A DNA stretch of 64,000 bases from Nocardioides dokdonensis FR1436 (lineage in GTDB: Bacteria; Actinomycetota; Actinomycetes; Propionibacteriales; Nocardioidaceae), in NCBI RefSeq assembly GCF_001653335.1, contig NZ_CP015079.1, positions 806,001 through 870,000 of the forward strand, given 5' to 3'. The notes under the pieces are model-generated. The model was given only the letters and a program-made list of their open reading frames with translations. It was not told the DNA's origin and ran no database searches. The translations under genes were made by a program, and so were the position numbers. How positions within the stretch are numbered: position 1 is the stretch's first letter; the number at the start of each line of letters is the position of its first letter. This document shows, in pieces, positions 24,922 to 33,889 of the stretch.

Positions 24922-25941
24922 TCAGGCGCGCAGCAGGCGGGCGGCCTCGGCGGCCCAGTACGTCAGGATCACGTCGGCCCCGGCACGGTGGATCGAGCCC
25001 AGGGTCTCCAGGATCGCCGGCTCCCGGTCGATCCAGCCGTTCGCGGCGGCCGCCTCGACCATCGCGTACTCCCCGGAGATGTTGTAGGCCGCGACCGGGA
25101 CGTCCACGGCGTCACGCACGCGGCGTACGACGTCGAGGTAGGCGAGGGCGGGCTTGACCATCACGATGTCGGCCCCCTCGGCGACGTCGAGCAGCGCCTC
25201 GCGCACGCCCTCCACGGCGTTGGCGGGGTCCTGCTGGTAGGTGCGCCGGTCGCCCTCCAGGCAGGAGTCGACGGCCTCGCGGAAGGGCCCGTAGAACGCC
25301 GAGGCGTACTTCGCGGAGTAGGCCAGGATCGAGACGTCGGTGTGCTCGGAGGCGTCGAGCGCCGCTCGCACCACCGCGACCTGGCCGTCCATCATCCCGC
25401 TCGGGCCGACCATGTCGACGCCGGCGTGCGCCTGGGCGCGCGCCATCTCGGCGTACGCCGCCAGGGTGCGGTCGTTGTCGACGCGCCCGTCGGGGGTGAG
25501 CAGGCCGCAGTGCCCGTGGTCGGTGAACTCGTCCAGGCAGAGGTCGCTCATCACGCTCAGCGCGTCCCCGACCTCGCCGACGACGTCGGTGATGGCCAGG
25601 TTGAGGATGCCGGCGGGGTCGATGCCCGCCGACCCGGTGGCGTCGCGGGTCTCGGGGATGCCGAAGAGCATCACCCCGCCCAGGCCGAGCTCGGCGGCCT
25701 CGGAGACCGCGGCGAGCAGGCTGGAGCGGGTGTGCTGCACGACCCCGGGCATCGAGGCGATCGGGCGCGGCTCGGTGAGCCCCTCCCGCACGAAGAGCGG
25801 CAGCACCAGCTGGCGCGGGGCCACCTGGGTCTCCGCCACCATCCGGCGCATCGCGGGCGTCGTGCGCAGCCGGCGCGGCCGCACGACCGGGCCCGTGACG
25901 GGTCCGGTCGTGCCGGCAGCGGCGAGGTCCTCGGTGTTCAC
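24922..25941 (-). CDS. hemB: Delta-aminolevulinic acid dehydratase (porphobilinogen synthase)
   Basis: A 339-residue enzyme condensing two 5-aminolevulinates to porphobilinogen. Schiff-base lysines lie in [14 protein letters not shown] (about 210) and [12 protein letters not shown] (about 262). The metal site reads [15 protein letters not shown]: the middle cysteine of the Zn-type CxC motif is Asp, while two cysteines remain, an intermediate between Zn- and Mg-type enzymes. GTG at 25941. Last gene of rex-hemA-hemC-cobA/hemD-hemB, with only 19 bp after the preceding stop. Confidence 0.94.
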   Translation of the reverse strand: MNTEDLAAAGTTGPVTGPVVRPRRLRTTPAMRRMVAETQVAPRQLVLPLFVREGLTEPRPIASMPGVVQHTRSSLLAAVSEAAELGLGGVMLFGIPETRDATGSAGIDPAGILNLAITDVVGEVGDALSVMSDLCLDEFTDHGHCGLLTPDGRVDNDRTLAAYAEMARAQAHAGVDMVGPSGMMDGQVAVVRAALDASEHTDVSILAYSAKYASAFYGPFREAVDSCLEGDRRTYQQDPANAVEGVREALLDVAEGADIVMVKPALAYLDVVRRVRDAVDVPVAAYNISGEYAMVEAAAANGWIDREPAILETLGSIHRAGADVILTYWAAEAARLLRA

Positions 25942-25960
25942 GTGCGCTCCCCCGTCCTGC

Positions 25961-27613
25961 TCAGGACTGCGAGGTCGCGCGGCGCCGGGCCGCGGGCTTG
26001 CGCTCCGAGGGCTTGGTGACCGGCTGGCCCTCCTCGAGCATCGAGAGCCGGCGGGCGGCCCCGAAGTCGGCCAGCGCGTCGACGAGCACCTCGACGTCGG
26101 GCTTGGGCGAGAGCACGTCCACGCGCAGCCCGTGCTCCTCGGCCGTCTTGGCCGTGGCGGGTCCGATGACCGCGATGATCGTGGAGGGGTGCGGCTTGCC
26201 GGCGATGCCGACGAGGTTGCGCACCGTCGAGGACGAGGTGAACACGACCGCGTCGAACTTGCCCGACTTGATCGCGTCGCGGGTCGGCGCCGGCGGCGGG
26301 GTGGCGCGCACCGTCCGGTAGGCGGTGACGTCGTCGCACTCCCAGCCCAGGTCGATCAGGCCGGCCACGAGGTTCTCCGTCGCGATGTCGGCCCGGGGCA
26401 GGAAGACCCGGTTGATCGGGTCGAGCACGTCGTCGTACTCGGGCCAGTCGGCCAGCAGCCCGGCCGCGGACTGCTCGCCCGAGGGCACGAGGTCGGCGCG
26501 CAGGCCCCAGTCGGCGATGGCCCCGGCGGTCTTGTCACCGACGGCGGCGATCTTGAGGCCGGAGAAGGCGCGGGCGTCGAGGCCATACTCCTCGAACTTC
26601 TCGCGCACCGCCTTGACTGCGTTGACGGAGGTGAAGGCGATCCACTCGTAGCGGCCCTCGACCAGACCGTGCACGGCCTTGTCCATCTGCTGGGGGTTGC
26701 GCGGCGGCTCCACGGAGATCGTCGGGACCTCCTCGGGCACCGCGCCGTAGCCCCGCAGGCGGTTCGTGAGCGGGCCGGCCTGGTCCTTGGTGCGCGGCAC
26801 CAGGACCCGCCAGCCGAAGAGCGGCTTGGTCTCGAACCACGAGAGCGCCTCGCGCAGGTCGACGACCTTGCCGACCACGACGACCGCCGGCGGGGCCATC
26901 CGCGCGGCGCGGGCGTCGGCGGCGATGTCGGCCAGCGTCGAGGTGACGGTGGACTGCTCGGTGGTGGTGCCCACCCGGGTCATCGCGACCGGGGTGCGCG
27001 GCGAGCGGCCGGCGGCGACGAGCGCCTCGGCGATGTCGGCGATCTGGCCGACGCCCGAGAGCAGCACCAGGGTGCGGTCGTCGCCGTACTTGCTCCAGTC
27101 CACCGAGCCGTCACAGGTCACCACGGTCATCTCGCGGTGGTCCTTGGTGGTCAGCGGGATGCCGGCGTACGCCGGGACGGCCGCGACCGAGGAGACCCCG
27201 GGGACGACCTCGAAACCGAGGCCGGCCTTGGCGCAGGCCTGCGCCTCCTCGGGGCCCGAGGCGTAGAGGAACGGGTCGCCGGTCAGCAGGCGCACCACGC
27301 GGCGGCCCTTCTTGGCGTGCTTGACCACCACCTTGGCGCGGGCGGCGTGGGTCAGCGGTTGGCCGTCCTCACCGAAGCCGCCGTCGACGACCTCGGGGCC
27401 GTCGGTCGCGAGGCTCTCGGCAGGGACGCCCAGCAGCGTGGAGACCAGCTCCAGGTGCTCGGGCGACTCGGTGACGACCACCTCTGCCTGGCGCAGCAGC
27501 TCCACTGCGCGCAAGGTCATCAGGTCGGGGTCGCCGGGGCCGCTGCCGACGAACGACACCCAGCCGCGGGCCTGCTCGGAGGAGTCGGTCGTGGTGGTCT
27601 TGGCTCGCGTCAT
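25961..27613 (-). CDS. hemD: Fused uroporphyrinogen-III C-methyltransferase / uroporphyrinogen-III synthase
   Basis: A 550-residue two-domain protein. Residues about 18-255 are a SUMT (CobA-type) methylase: [41 protein letters not shown] and [20 protein letters not shown]. Residues about 270-525 are Hem[36 protein letters not shown] and [12 protein letters not shown]. The first makes precorrin-2 (sirohaem/B12 branch), the second closes the ring to uroporphyrinogen III, so this protein sits at the branch point. The fusion is common in actinobacteria. The ATG overlaps the hemC stop. Confidence 0.93.
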   Translation of the reverse strand: MTRAKTTTTDSSEQARGWVSFVGSGPGDPDLMTLRAVELLRQAEVVVTESPEHLELVSTLLGVPAESLATDGPEVVDGGFGEDGQPLTHAARAKVVVKHAKKGRRVVRLLTGDPFLYASGPEEAQACAKAGLGFEVVPGVSSVAAVPAYAGIPLTTKDHREMTVVTCDGSVDWSKYGDDRTLVLLSGVGQIADIAEALVAAGRSPRTPVAMTRVGTTTEQSTVTSTLADIAADARAARMAPPAVVVVGKVVDLREALSWFETKPLFGWRVLVPRTKDQAGPLTNRLRGYGAVPEEVPTISVEPPRNPQQMDKAVHGLVEGRYEWIAFTSVNAVKAVREKFEEYGLDARAFSGLKIAAVGDKTAGAIADWGLRADLVPSGEQSAAGLLADWPEYDDVLDPINRVFLPRADIATENLVAGLIDLGWECDDVTAYRTVRATPPPAPTRDAIKSGKFDAVVFTSSSTVRNLVGIAGKPHPSTIIAVIGPATAKTAEEHGLRVDVLSPKPDVEVLVDALADFGAARRLSMLEEGQPVTKPSERKPAARRRATSQS

Positions 27614-28599
27614 GCTTCTCGCACCTTGTCTGCTCCAGTGGTGGCCGCTGGACCTGGCTGGCCCAGCTGTCCTGCCCCGTCGGTGAGCATCTCTGCTCCC
27701 AACCGGGTCCCGACGCCCACGGCGTCGGAGGGCGTCCCGGTGGCGGACATCCGCACCGCGAGCGCCCCGTCGTGGGAGAGCGCGACTGCTCTCACCCACA
27801 GCTCGTCCCCGTCCTCGCCCTCGACGACCTCCGCCAGGGCGCCGATCGGCGCCGAGCATCCGCCCTCGAGGGTGGCGAGCACCGCTCGTTCCGTCTCGAC
27901 CGCGGCCCGCGTGGGCGGGTGCTCCAGCGCCGCGAGCGCCGCGACCAGCTCGTCGTCCGAGCGGCACTCGATCGCCAGCGCACCCTGCCCGGGGGCGGGC
28001 AGCATCTGGAGGGGGTCGAGCACCTCGGTGACCTCCGCCAGACGGTCGATGCGGGCCAGTCCGGCCCGGGCCAGCACGACGGCGTCGCACTCGCCGTCGC
28101 GGATCTTGTCGATCCGCGTCCCGACGTTCCCACGGATGCCGACGACCTCCAAACCGAGTCCGAGCGCGTGCAGCTGCGCTGCGCGGCGCGGGGACCCGGT
28201 GCCCACGACGGCGCCCACGGGCAGCTCGCCCAGGGTCAGTCCGTCCCGGGCGACGAGGACGTCGCGGGGGTCCTCGCGCAGCGGCACGGCCGCCAGCGCG
28301 ATGCCCTCGGCGCCATAGGTGGGCACGTCCTTGAGGGAGTGCACGGCGACGTCGACCTCACCGCGCAGCAGCGCGTCGCGCAGGGCGCTGACGAAGACAC
28401 CGGTCGAGGAGCCACCGGCCAGCGGGGTGCCCTCGGCCTGGCTGCGGTCGCCGTCGGTGGTGACCTCGACCATCACCGTCTCGCGACCCAGCTGCTCGCG
28501 GATCATCTGCGCCACGTGGCCGGCCTGGGTGGTGGCCAGCAACGAGCGGCGGGTGCCCACGCGCACGGGCGCCGTGTGGGGTCGTGGGGAAGTGGTCAT
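27610..28599 (-). CDS. hemC: Hydroxymethylbilane synthase (porphobilinogen deaminase)
   Basis: A 329-residue enzyme joining four porphobilinogens into hydroxymethylbilane. It shows RVGTRRSLLATTQAGHV, HSLKDVPT, VGTGSPRRAAQL, GIRGNVGTRIDK and EGGCSAPIGA, whose Cys (about 243) anchors the dipyrromethane cofactor. ATG at 28599 overlaps the hemA stop (ATGA), and its own stop overlaps cobA/hemD, so the operon is translationally coupled throughout. Confidence 0.95.
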   Translation of the reverse strand: MTTSPRPHTAPVRVGTRRSLLATTQAGHVAQMIREQLGRETVMVEVTTDGDRSQAEGTPLAGGSSTGVFVSALRDALLRGEVDVAVHSLKDVPTYGAEGIALAAVPLREDPRDVLVARDGLTLGELPVGAVVGTGSPRRAAQLHALGLGLEVVGIRGNVGTRIDKIRDGECDAVVLARAGLARIDRLAEVTEVLDPLQMLPAPGQGALAIECRSDDELVAALAALEHPPTRAAVETERAVLATLEGGCSAPIGALAEVVEGEDGDELWVRAVALSHDGALAVRMSATGTPSDAVGVGTRLGAEMLTDGAGQLGQPGPAATTGADKVREA

Positions 28600-29894
28600 G
28601 TCGAGAGCCCCTCCGGACGGGTCACGGCGGAGACCGCCTCGGGGTCGAGCGCGAAGAGCTCGGCCAGCGCAGCGGCGTAGGACACCGCTCCGGTCTCGTT
28701 GGCCAGCTCGCGCACCCGGACGGTCGGTTCGTGGAGCAGCTTGTCGGCCACGCGGCGCACGGCGTGCAGCACCTCGGCGCGCGCGGCGGGGTCGAGGTCG
28801 GGCAGCCGGCTCTCGAGGCGCGACATCTCGGCGTCGACGACACCGGTGGCCATGGTGCGCAGCGCCACCACGGTCGGGGTCACGCTGGCCTGGCGGCGCG
28901 CGGCCAGGAACGCCGCGACCTCCTCGGTGACGATGTCGCGCACCGCACGCACCTCGGTGCCGGCCACGGTGTCGTCGACCTCGCTGGCGAGGCTGGCCAG
29001 GTTGATCAGGGTGATCCCGTCGAGGGTGGCGGCCTCGGGGTCGACGTCGTGCGGGAGTGCGAGGTCGATGACGGTGAGGGGCCGACCGTCGCGGCGCGCC
29101 TCCGCGAGCAGCGCGGCGCTGACCTGCACGCCGGTGGCGCCGGTGCAGGTCACCAGGAGGTCGGCCGCGGCGAGCTCGGCGGGCAGCTGGTGCAGCGGCG
29201 CCGTGCGAGCGCCGTACTCCCCCGCGAGCCGCTCGGCGCGCGCGGCGGTCCGGTTGAGCACGACGATGTCGCCCGCTCCGTGGCGCGCCATGGTCGCCGT
29301 GGCCAGTCCGGCCATCGAGCCGGCGCCCAGCACCGCGACCCGGCGGCCGGCGACGTCGCCGAGGCTGACGCTGGCGTGGCGCAGCGCGGAGGCGATCAGG
29401 GACGGGGCGGCCCGGTCGATGTCGGTCTCGGCGCGCGAGCGCTTGCCCACGCGCAGCGCCTGCTGGAAGAGGCTGTTGAGCGCCGGTCCGACGGTGCCCA
29501 TCTCCTGGCCGAGTCGCAGGGCCTCGCGGGTCTGGCCGAGGATCTGTCCCTCTCCCACCGCCATCGAGTCGAGCCCGGCCGCGACCTGGAAGAGGTGCGA
29601 GACCGCGCCGTCGTCGTAGTGGACGTAGAGGTGCGGCAGCATCGCCTCGGTGGTCTCGCCGGCCCGCTCGACCAGCAGCGTCGACAGCTCCTCGACCGAG
29701 CCGTGGAAGCGGTCGACGTCGGCGTAGACCTCGAGCCGGTTGCAGGTCGAGATGACGGTGGCCTCGCTGACGTGGCTGGCCGCGGCCGCGTCGGTGACGA
29801 GCTTGTGCACACCGTCGTCGTCGGTGCTGGCCACCCGCTCGAGCAGGGACACGGGCGCTGAGTTGTGGGAGAGACCCACCACGAGGACGCTCAT
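28596..29894 (-). CDS. hemA: Glutamyl-tRNA reductase
   Basis: A 432-residue NADPH-dependent enzyme starting the C5 haem pathway by reducing glutamyl-tRNA to glutamate-1-semialdehyde. The catalytic Cys lies in VISTCNRLEVYADV (about 50), followed by GEGQILGQTREA, the Rossmann segment VAVLGAGSMAGLATATM and a C-terminal dimerisation helix. ATG at 29894 overlaps the rex stop. Gene order rex-hemA-hemC-hemD matches the Rex-controlled operon of Streptomyces. Confidence 0.95.
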   Translation of the reverse strand: MSVLVVGLSHNSAPVSLLERVASTDDDGVHKLVTDAAAASHVSEATVISTCNRLEVYADVDRFHGSVEELSTLLVERAGETTEAMLPHLYVHYDDGAVSHLFQVAAGLDSMAVGEGQILGQTREALRLGQEMGTVGPALNSLFQQALRVGKRSRAETDIDRAAPSLIASALRHASVSLGDVAGRRVAVLGAGSMAGLATATMARHGAGDIVVLNRTAARAERLAGEYGARTAPLHQLPAELAAADLLVTCTGATGVQVSAALLAEARRDGRPLTVIDLALPHDVDPEAATLDGITLINLASLASEVDDTVAGTEVRAVRDIVTEEVAAFLAARRQASVTPTVVALRTMATGVVDAEMSRLESRLPDLDPAARAEVLHAVRRVADKLLHEPTVRVRELANETGAVSYAAALAELFALDPEAVSAVTRPEGLST

Positions 29895-30616
29895 ACGGGC
29901 CTTCCTTCCAGGGCGGGACCGCGCTCGACCGCGGCCGCGGCGCTGGCCGCGTGGCCCTTGCGCTGCTCGTGGTAGGCCAGGATCTGCAGCTCGATGGACA
30001 GGTCGACCTTGCGGACGTCGACCCCGGCGGGGACGGTGAGCACCGTCGGCGCGAAGTTGAGGATGCTGCGGATGCCGGCAGCGACCATGTGGTCGGCGAC
30101 GTCCTGGGCGGCGGGGGCCGGGGTGGAGATCACTCCGATGGCCACGCCGTGCTCGTGGACGATCTCCTCCAGGTCCGAGAAGGGGCGCACGTCGACGCCG
30201 GCGACGACCTCCTCGTGCCGACGCGGGTCGGCGTCGAGCAGCGCGACCACCCGGAACCCGCGGCTGCGGAAGCCCGAGAAGTTGGCCAGCGCATGCCCCA
30301 GGTTGCCGATGCCGACGATGACCACGGGCCAGTCCTGGGTGACGCCGATCTCGCGCGCGATCTGGTAGCTGAGGTACTCGACGTCGTAGCCCACGCCGCG
30401 GGTGCCGTAGCTGCCGAGGTAGGAGAGGTCCTTGCGCAGCTTGGCGCTGTTGACGCCGGCCGCGGTCGCGAGGTCCTCGCTGGAGCAGGTGGCGGTCCCC
30501 GCGTCCGACAGCCCCGTGAGGGCTCGCAGGTAGACCGGCAGCCGCGCGACTGTCGCCTCGGGGATGTCCCGCGACGCCTCGGAGGAGGTCCGTTCGGTCA
30601 CTTCAATGCTCTCCAT
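29891..30616 (-). CDS. rex: Redox-sensing transcriptional repressor Rex
   Basis: A 241-residue repressor responding to the NADH/NAD+ ratio. The N-terminal winged helix includes LPVYLRALTGLSDAGTATCSSEDLA and GVNSAKLRKDLSYLGSYGTRGVGYD; the Rossmann domain has VVIVGIGNLGHALANF; the C-terminal helix (LSIELQILAYHEQR) swaps between subunits. ATG at 30616 is chosen for a usual Rex length; the frame is open further upstream but would include the promoter. An operator lies 55-85 bp upstream, so it represses itself and the downstream haem genes. Confidence 0.94.
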   Translation of the reverse strand: MESIEVTERTSSEASRDIPEATVARLPVYLRALTGLSDAGTATCSSEDLATAAGVNSAKLRKDLSYLGSYGTRGVGYDVEYLSYQIAREIGVTQDWPVVIVGIGNLGHALANFSGFRSRGFRVVALLDADPRRHEEVVAGVDVRPFSDLEEIVHEHGVAIGVISTPAPAAQDVADHMVAAGIRSILNFAPTVLTVPAGVDVRKVDLSIELQILAYHEQRKGHAASAAAAVERGPALEGRPV

Positions 30617-30671
30617 GCCCAGCCGCGGGACGGGGGCCGAGGGGGCCCCTGATCGTCCGGACGACACCGTC

Positions 30672-30701
30672 ACTGTAGGAGTTTGTGAACGCGAGAACAA
30701 A
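30672..30701 (-). promoter_or_regulatory. rex-hem operon promoter with overlapping Rex operator
   Basis: On the minus strand TTGTTC (30695-30700), a 17-bp spacer and TACAGT (30672-30677) form a good sigma-70-like promoter. The operator TTTGTGAACGCGAGAACAAA (30682-30701) covers the -35 box and spacer; its left half TGTGAAC equals the Streptomyces Rex consensus, while the right half is degenerate but keeps the outer TTTGT/ACAAA symmetry. Bound Rex would block RNA polymerase. Confidence 0.75.
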
Positions 30702-30780
30702 CCGAGCAGGCGCCCGTCCCGAGGGCTGGCTACCACATGTGAGACCGGCCACGCCCACTGGGTTCGCTCGCTCCTCCAGC

Positions 30781-30798
30781 ACCCGCGGACGCGCGGGT
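30781..30798 (-). terminator. Hairpin after the glutaredoxin gene
   Basis: ACCCGCG (30781-30787) pairs with CGCGGGT (30792-30798) across GACG, 10 bp beyond the glutaredoxin stop. No T-run is present; a weak intrinsic terminator or only a GC-rich dyad. Confidence 0.3.
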
Positions 30799-30808
30799 CA
30801 GCCGCCGG

Positions 30809-31060
30809 TCAGCGGGCCAGGGCCCGGCGCAGCCGGTCGGCGTCGACGCGCCAGTAGTCGTGCTGGCGTCCGTCGACGAAGGTCACCGGGATCTCCTCGC
30901 CGAAACGATGGGTCAGCTCGGGGTCACCGTCGATGTCGACCTCGTCGTAGCGTTCCCCCAGCTCCGCGCAGACCCCCTCCACGACCACGCGCGCCTCGTC
31001 GCAGAGGTGGCAGCCGGGTCGGGAGTAGAGCCGCACCCGCGCCTGCGCAGGCTCGTTCAT
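30809..31060 (-). CDS. Glutaredoxin-like thiol protein
   Basis: An 83-residue thioredoxin-fold protein of the DUF836/glutaredoxin-like family. RVRLYSRPGCHLCDEAR carries the CxxC active site (residues about 17-20), followed by YDEVDIDGDPELTHRFGEEIPVTFVDG with the cis-Pro loop. It probably reduces a disulfide using mycothiol or thioredoxin, though its partner is unknown. The ATG at 31060 overlaps the stop of the upstream AMP-ligase gene, with which it forms an operon. Confidence 0.87.
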   Translation of the reverse strand: MNEPAQARVRLYSRPGCHLCDEARVVVEGVCAELGERYDEVDIDGDPELTHRFGEEIPVTFVDGRQHDYWRVDADRLRRALAR

Positions 31061-32733
31061 GCGAGGAGCTCGAGCATGCGGCGGCGCTCCTGGGCCCGCA
31101 GCGATCCCTTGCGGACCTTGCCGGTCCCCGTGACGGGCAGGGAGTCGACGACCTCGATCCGGCTGGGCACCTTGAAGCGGGCCAGCCGCTCCTCGCACCA
31201 GGCACGGACCTCCGCCGCGACCTCGGTCGGGTCGGTCTCCGGCGCCACGACGTAGGCGACCACCGCCTCGCCGGTGTCCTGGTCGGCGACGCCGATGACG
31301 GCCGCCTCGCGCACGCCCGCCACCTCCCGGATGACGTCCTCCACCTCGGTGGGGTAGACGTTGAAGCCCGAGACGATGACGAGCTCCTTGACCCGGTCGA
31401 CGAGGAACAGCTCGCCGCGAGGGTCGAGCAGCCCGACGTCCCCGGTCGACCACCAGCCCTCGGCGTCGGGACCGTCGGCACCGTCGGGCCAGTAGCCGCT
31501 GAAGAGGTTGGCGCCACGGATCCGGATCTCACCGGGGTCTCCGGGCTCCGGCACCTGCCCGGACTCCTCGACGAGACGGATCTCGATGCCGGGCAGCGCC
31601 CGACCCACCGATCCGGGTGTCGGGTCGTCGTCGCCGTCCAGGGTGCTCGTGACCACGGGGGCGGCCTCGGTCAGCCCGTACCCCTGGTGGACCGGCAGAC
31701 CGGTCGAGGCGGTGAAGCGCGCCACGGCGTCCGGGTCGAGCGGAGCGGAGCCGGACAGGATCACCCGCACCGGCCCGAGCCGCTCGGCGAGGCTGTCGTC
31801 GTCGCGCCAGTGCCGGAAGACCGGCGGGGCCAGCGGCAGCACGCTGCACGCCTCGTCGTCGACGACGTCGAGGATCGTCTCGGGGTCGTGGTCACGCACC
31901 AGCACCAGCTTGGCCCGGTGGCGCAGGACGCTGCCGAGCACCGCGTTGAGCCCGTAGACGTGGAAGAGGGGGAGCACCCCGAGGACCACGTCGTCGCCGT
32001 GCATCATCGCCGGCCGGACGCTGCCGACCTGGTCGATGTTGGCCAGCAGCGCGCGGTGGCTGAGCATCGCGGCGCGGGGGTGGCCGGAGGTGCCGGAGGT
32101 GTAGAGCAGCACCGCGAGCCGCTCGGGGTCGCGGACCCGGGGCACCTCGACCGTGGTCTCGACCCCGCGCAGCGCGGCGTAGGACCACTCCCCCGGCGCG
32201 GCGTCGCCGCCGACCACCACGAGTCGCGGATGGGCCGCGCGGACCAGCAGGTCTTCCGGAAGGTGCTCAGCCACCTCCTCGGTCGCCCCGGTGCCGGCGT
32301 GCGCGGCCTCGAGGGCGGCGATCGCGGCCCGGACCGTGCCCAGGGCGCTGGCGTCGGCCACGACGAGGCGGGCCCCCGAGTCCGCCAGGATGCGGACCAT
32401 CTCACCGACCGTGGACCGGGGGTTCACGGGGACCGCCACGCCGTGCACGCGCAGGACGGCGAGGTAGGTGGTGACGAACTCGATCGTGTTCTCCAGGACC
32501 ATCACGACGCGGTAACCAGCCACGACACCGACCGAGGAGAGTCCGTGCGCCAGACGGGCCACCTCGGCCTCGAGCTCGACCCAGGTGACGCTGCGGCCAT
32601 CGGCCTCGACGAGCGCCAGCTTGTCCGGCGTCTCGGAGGCGGCCACCACGACCAGGTCGCTCAGGTCACCGGGCCGCTCGTCGCCGCCGTCGGCATCCGC
32701 GCCGGGACGCTCCTGCGTGGTGCCCTCATCCAT
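31057..32733 (-). CDS. Class I adenylate-forming ligase (acyl-CoA synthetase-like)
   Basis: A 558-residue ANL-superfamily enzyme that activates a carboxylic acid as acyl-AMP, usually then linked to CoA. It shows LLYTSGTSGHPRAAMLSH (P-loop, A3), HQGYGLTEAAPVV (A5), GWWSTGDVGLLD (A7), VDRVKELVIVSGFNVYP (A8) and the catalytic Lys in GTGKVRKGSLR (A10). A medium/long-chain fatty acid is the likeliest substrate but is not determined. Start ATG 32733 is chosen; ATG 32751 (MWDHRD) is in frame and equally possible. The downstream glutaredoxin gene overlaps it. Confidence 0.87.
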   Translation of the reverse strand: MDEGTTQERPGADADGGDERPGDLSDLVVVAASETPDKLALVEADGRSVTWVELEAEVARLAHGLSSVGVVAGYRVVMVLENTIEFVTTYLAVLRVHGVAVPVNPRSTVGEMVRILADSGARLVVADASALGTVRAAIAALEAAHAGTGATEEVAEHLPEDLLVRAAHPRLVVVGGDAAPGEWSYAALRGVETTVEVPRVRDPERLAVLLYTSGTSGHPRAAMLSHRALLANIDQVGSVRPAMMHGDDVVLGVLPLFHVYGLNAVLGSVLRHRAKLVLVRDHDPETILDVVDDEACSVLPLAPPVFRHWRDDDSLAERLGPVRVILSGSAPLDPDAVARFTASTGLPVHQGYGLTEAAPVVTSTLDGDDDPTPGSVGRALPGIEIRLVEESGQVPEPGDPGEIRIRGANLFSGYWPDGADGPDAEGWWSTGDVGLLDPRGELFLVDRVKELVIVSGFNVYPTEVEDVIREVAGVREAAVIGVADQDTGEAVVAYVVAPETDPTEVAAEVRAWCEERLARFKVPSRIEVVDSLPVTGTGKVRKGSLRAQERRRMLELLA

Positions 32734-32850
32734 GTCGCGATGGTCCCACATCCCGGTGAGCGCGACAGGTGACCAGGGGAACCGGGCGGACCCGCAGCCG
32801 GATCCCTCGCCGCCCTGGGAGCCGTGCCGTCGATCTCCTAGGCTGGCCGG

Positions 32851-33735
32851 GTGACCCCGCCAGCCGAGCGTCGGACCCTGCCGAACCTCCAGCAACGCTC
32901 CACGCTGGCGGGCGAGGCCGCTGCGGCCGCGGCCGAGGTGGAGCACGCGCTGGCAACCCCCAGCGACCCCACCGCGGCGGCCTTCTTCGACGTCGACAAC
33001 ACGATCATGCAGGGCGCCAGCATCTTCCACCTCGCGCGCGGCCTGCACCGCCGGAAGTTCTTCTCCACCCGCGAGATCGCCGGGGCGGCCTGGAAGCAGG
33101 CCTACTTCCGCTTCGTCGGCGTCGAGGACCCCGAGCACGTCGCCGACGCCCGCAACTCGGCCCTGGGCTTCATCGCCGGCCACACCGTCGCCGAGCTGGA
33201 GGAGCTGACCGAGGAGATCTTCGAGGAGGCCATGGCGCACCGGATCTGGCCGGGCACCCGCGCCCAGGCCCAGCTGCACCTCGACCAGGGTCAGCGGGTC
33301 TGGCTGGTCACCGCCGCCCCGATCGAGATCGCCCAGGTCATCGCCCGCCGCCTCGGGCTCACCGGCGCGATGGGCACGGTCGCCGAGCACGAGGACGGCG
33401 TCTACACCGGCCGCCTGGTCGGGGACATGCTCCACGGGCCGGCCAAGGCCGAGGCCGTGCAGGCACTGGCCACCCGTGAGGGACTCGACCTTCAGGCCTG
33501 CTCGGCGTACTCCGACTCCTTCAACGACCTTCCGATGCTCACCCTCGTCGGCGACCCGTGCGCCATCAACCCCGACGGCAAGCTGCGCGCCCACGCCCGG
33601 CAGCAGGGCTGGCGGGTCCGCGACTACCGCACCGGACGGAAGGCCGCCCGGGCCGGACTGGTGCTGGGCGCGGCCGCTGGTGCGGTCAGCGGCACCGTCG
33701 CCGCGGGCGTGGCCCTGCGCTCGCGACACCGCTGA
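32851..33735 (+). CDS. HAD-IB family phosphatase (SerB-like)
   Basis: A 294-residue haloacid dehalogenase-type hydrolase. FFDVDNTI (about 46-53) supplies the nucleophile Asp and general acid Asp; VTAAPIEIA is motif II; the lysine and DLPML region (YSDSFNDLPMLTLVGDPCAINPD) complete motifs III/IV. The C-terminus ends in a hydrophobic helix ([24 protein letters not shown]) that may anchor it in the membrane. Phosphoserine-like or lysophospholipid-type substrates are possible. GTG at 32851 lies 6 nt after TAGGCT (32839-32844), a leaderless start. Confidence 0.88.
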   Translation: MTPPAERRTLPNLQQRSTLAGEAAAAAAEVEHALATPSDPTAAAFFDVDNTIMQGASIFHLARGLHRRKFFSTREIAGAAWKQAYFRFVGVEDPEHVADARNSALGFIAGHTVAELEELTEEIFEEAMAHRIWPGTRAQAQLHLDQGQRVWLVTAAPIEIAQVIARRLGLTGAMGTVAEHEDGVYTGRLVGDMLHGPAKAEAVQALATREGLDLQACSAYSDSFNDLPMLTLVGDPCAINPDGKLRAHARQQGWRVRDYRTGRKAARAGLVLGAAAGAVSGTVAAGVALRSRHR

Positions 33736-33889
33736 GCACTGGTCTGGACCGGTGCGCTGCGACAGGACGGCGCGCCTGCCCCGATCCGTCCACCCGGCGG
33801 GGTATCCCGCAGTTCTGTTCCCAGCCCGCCGGATCCGTCGTACCCTCGGTATCGCTCTGGGAGAGAGCATGCATGGGAGGGCCCACCAG

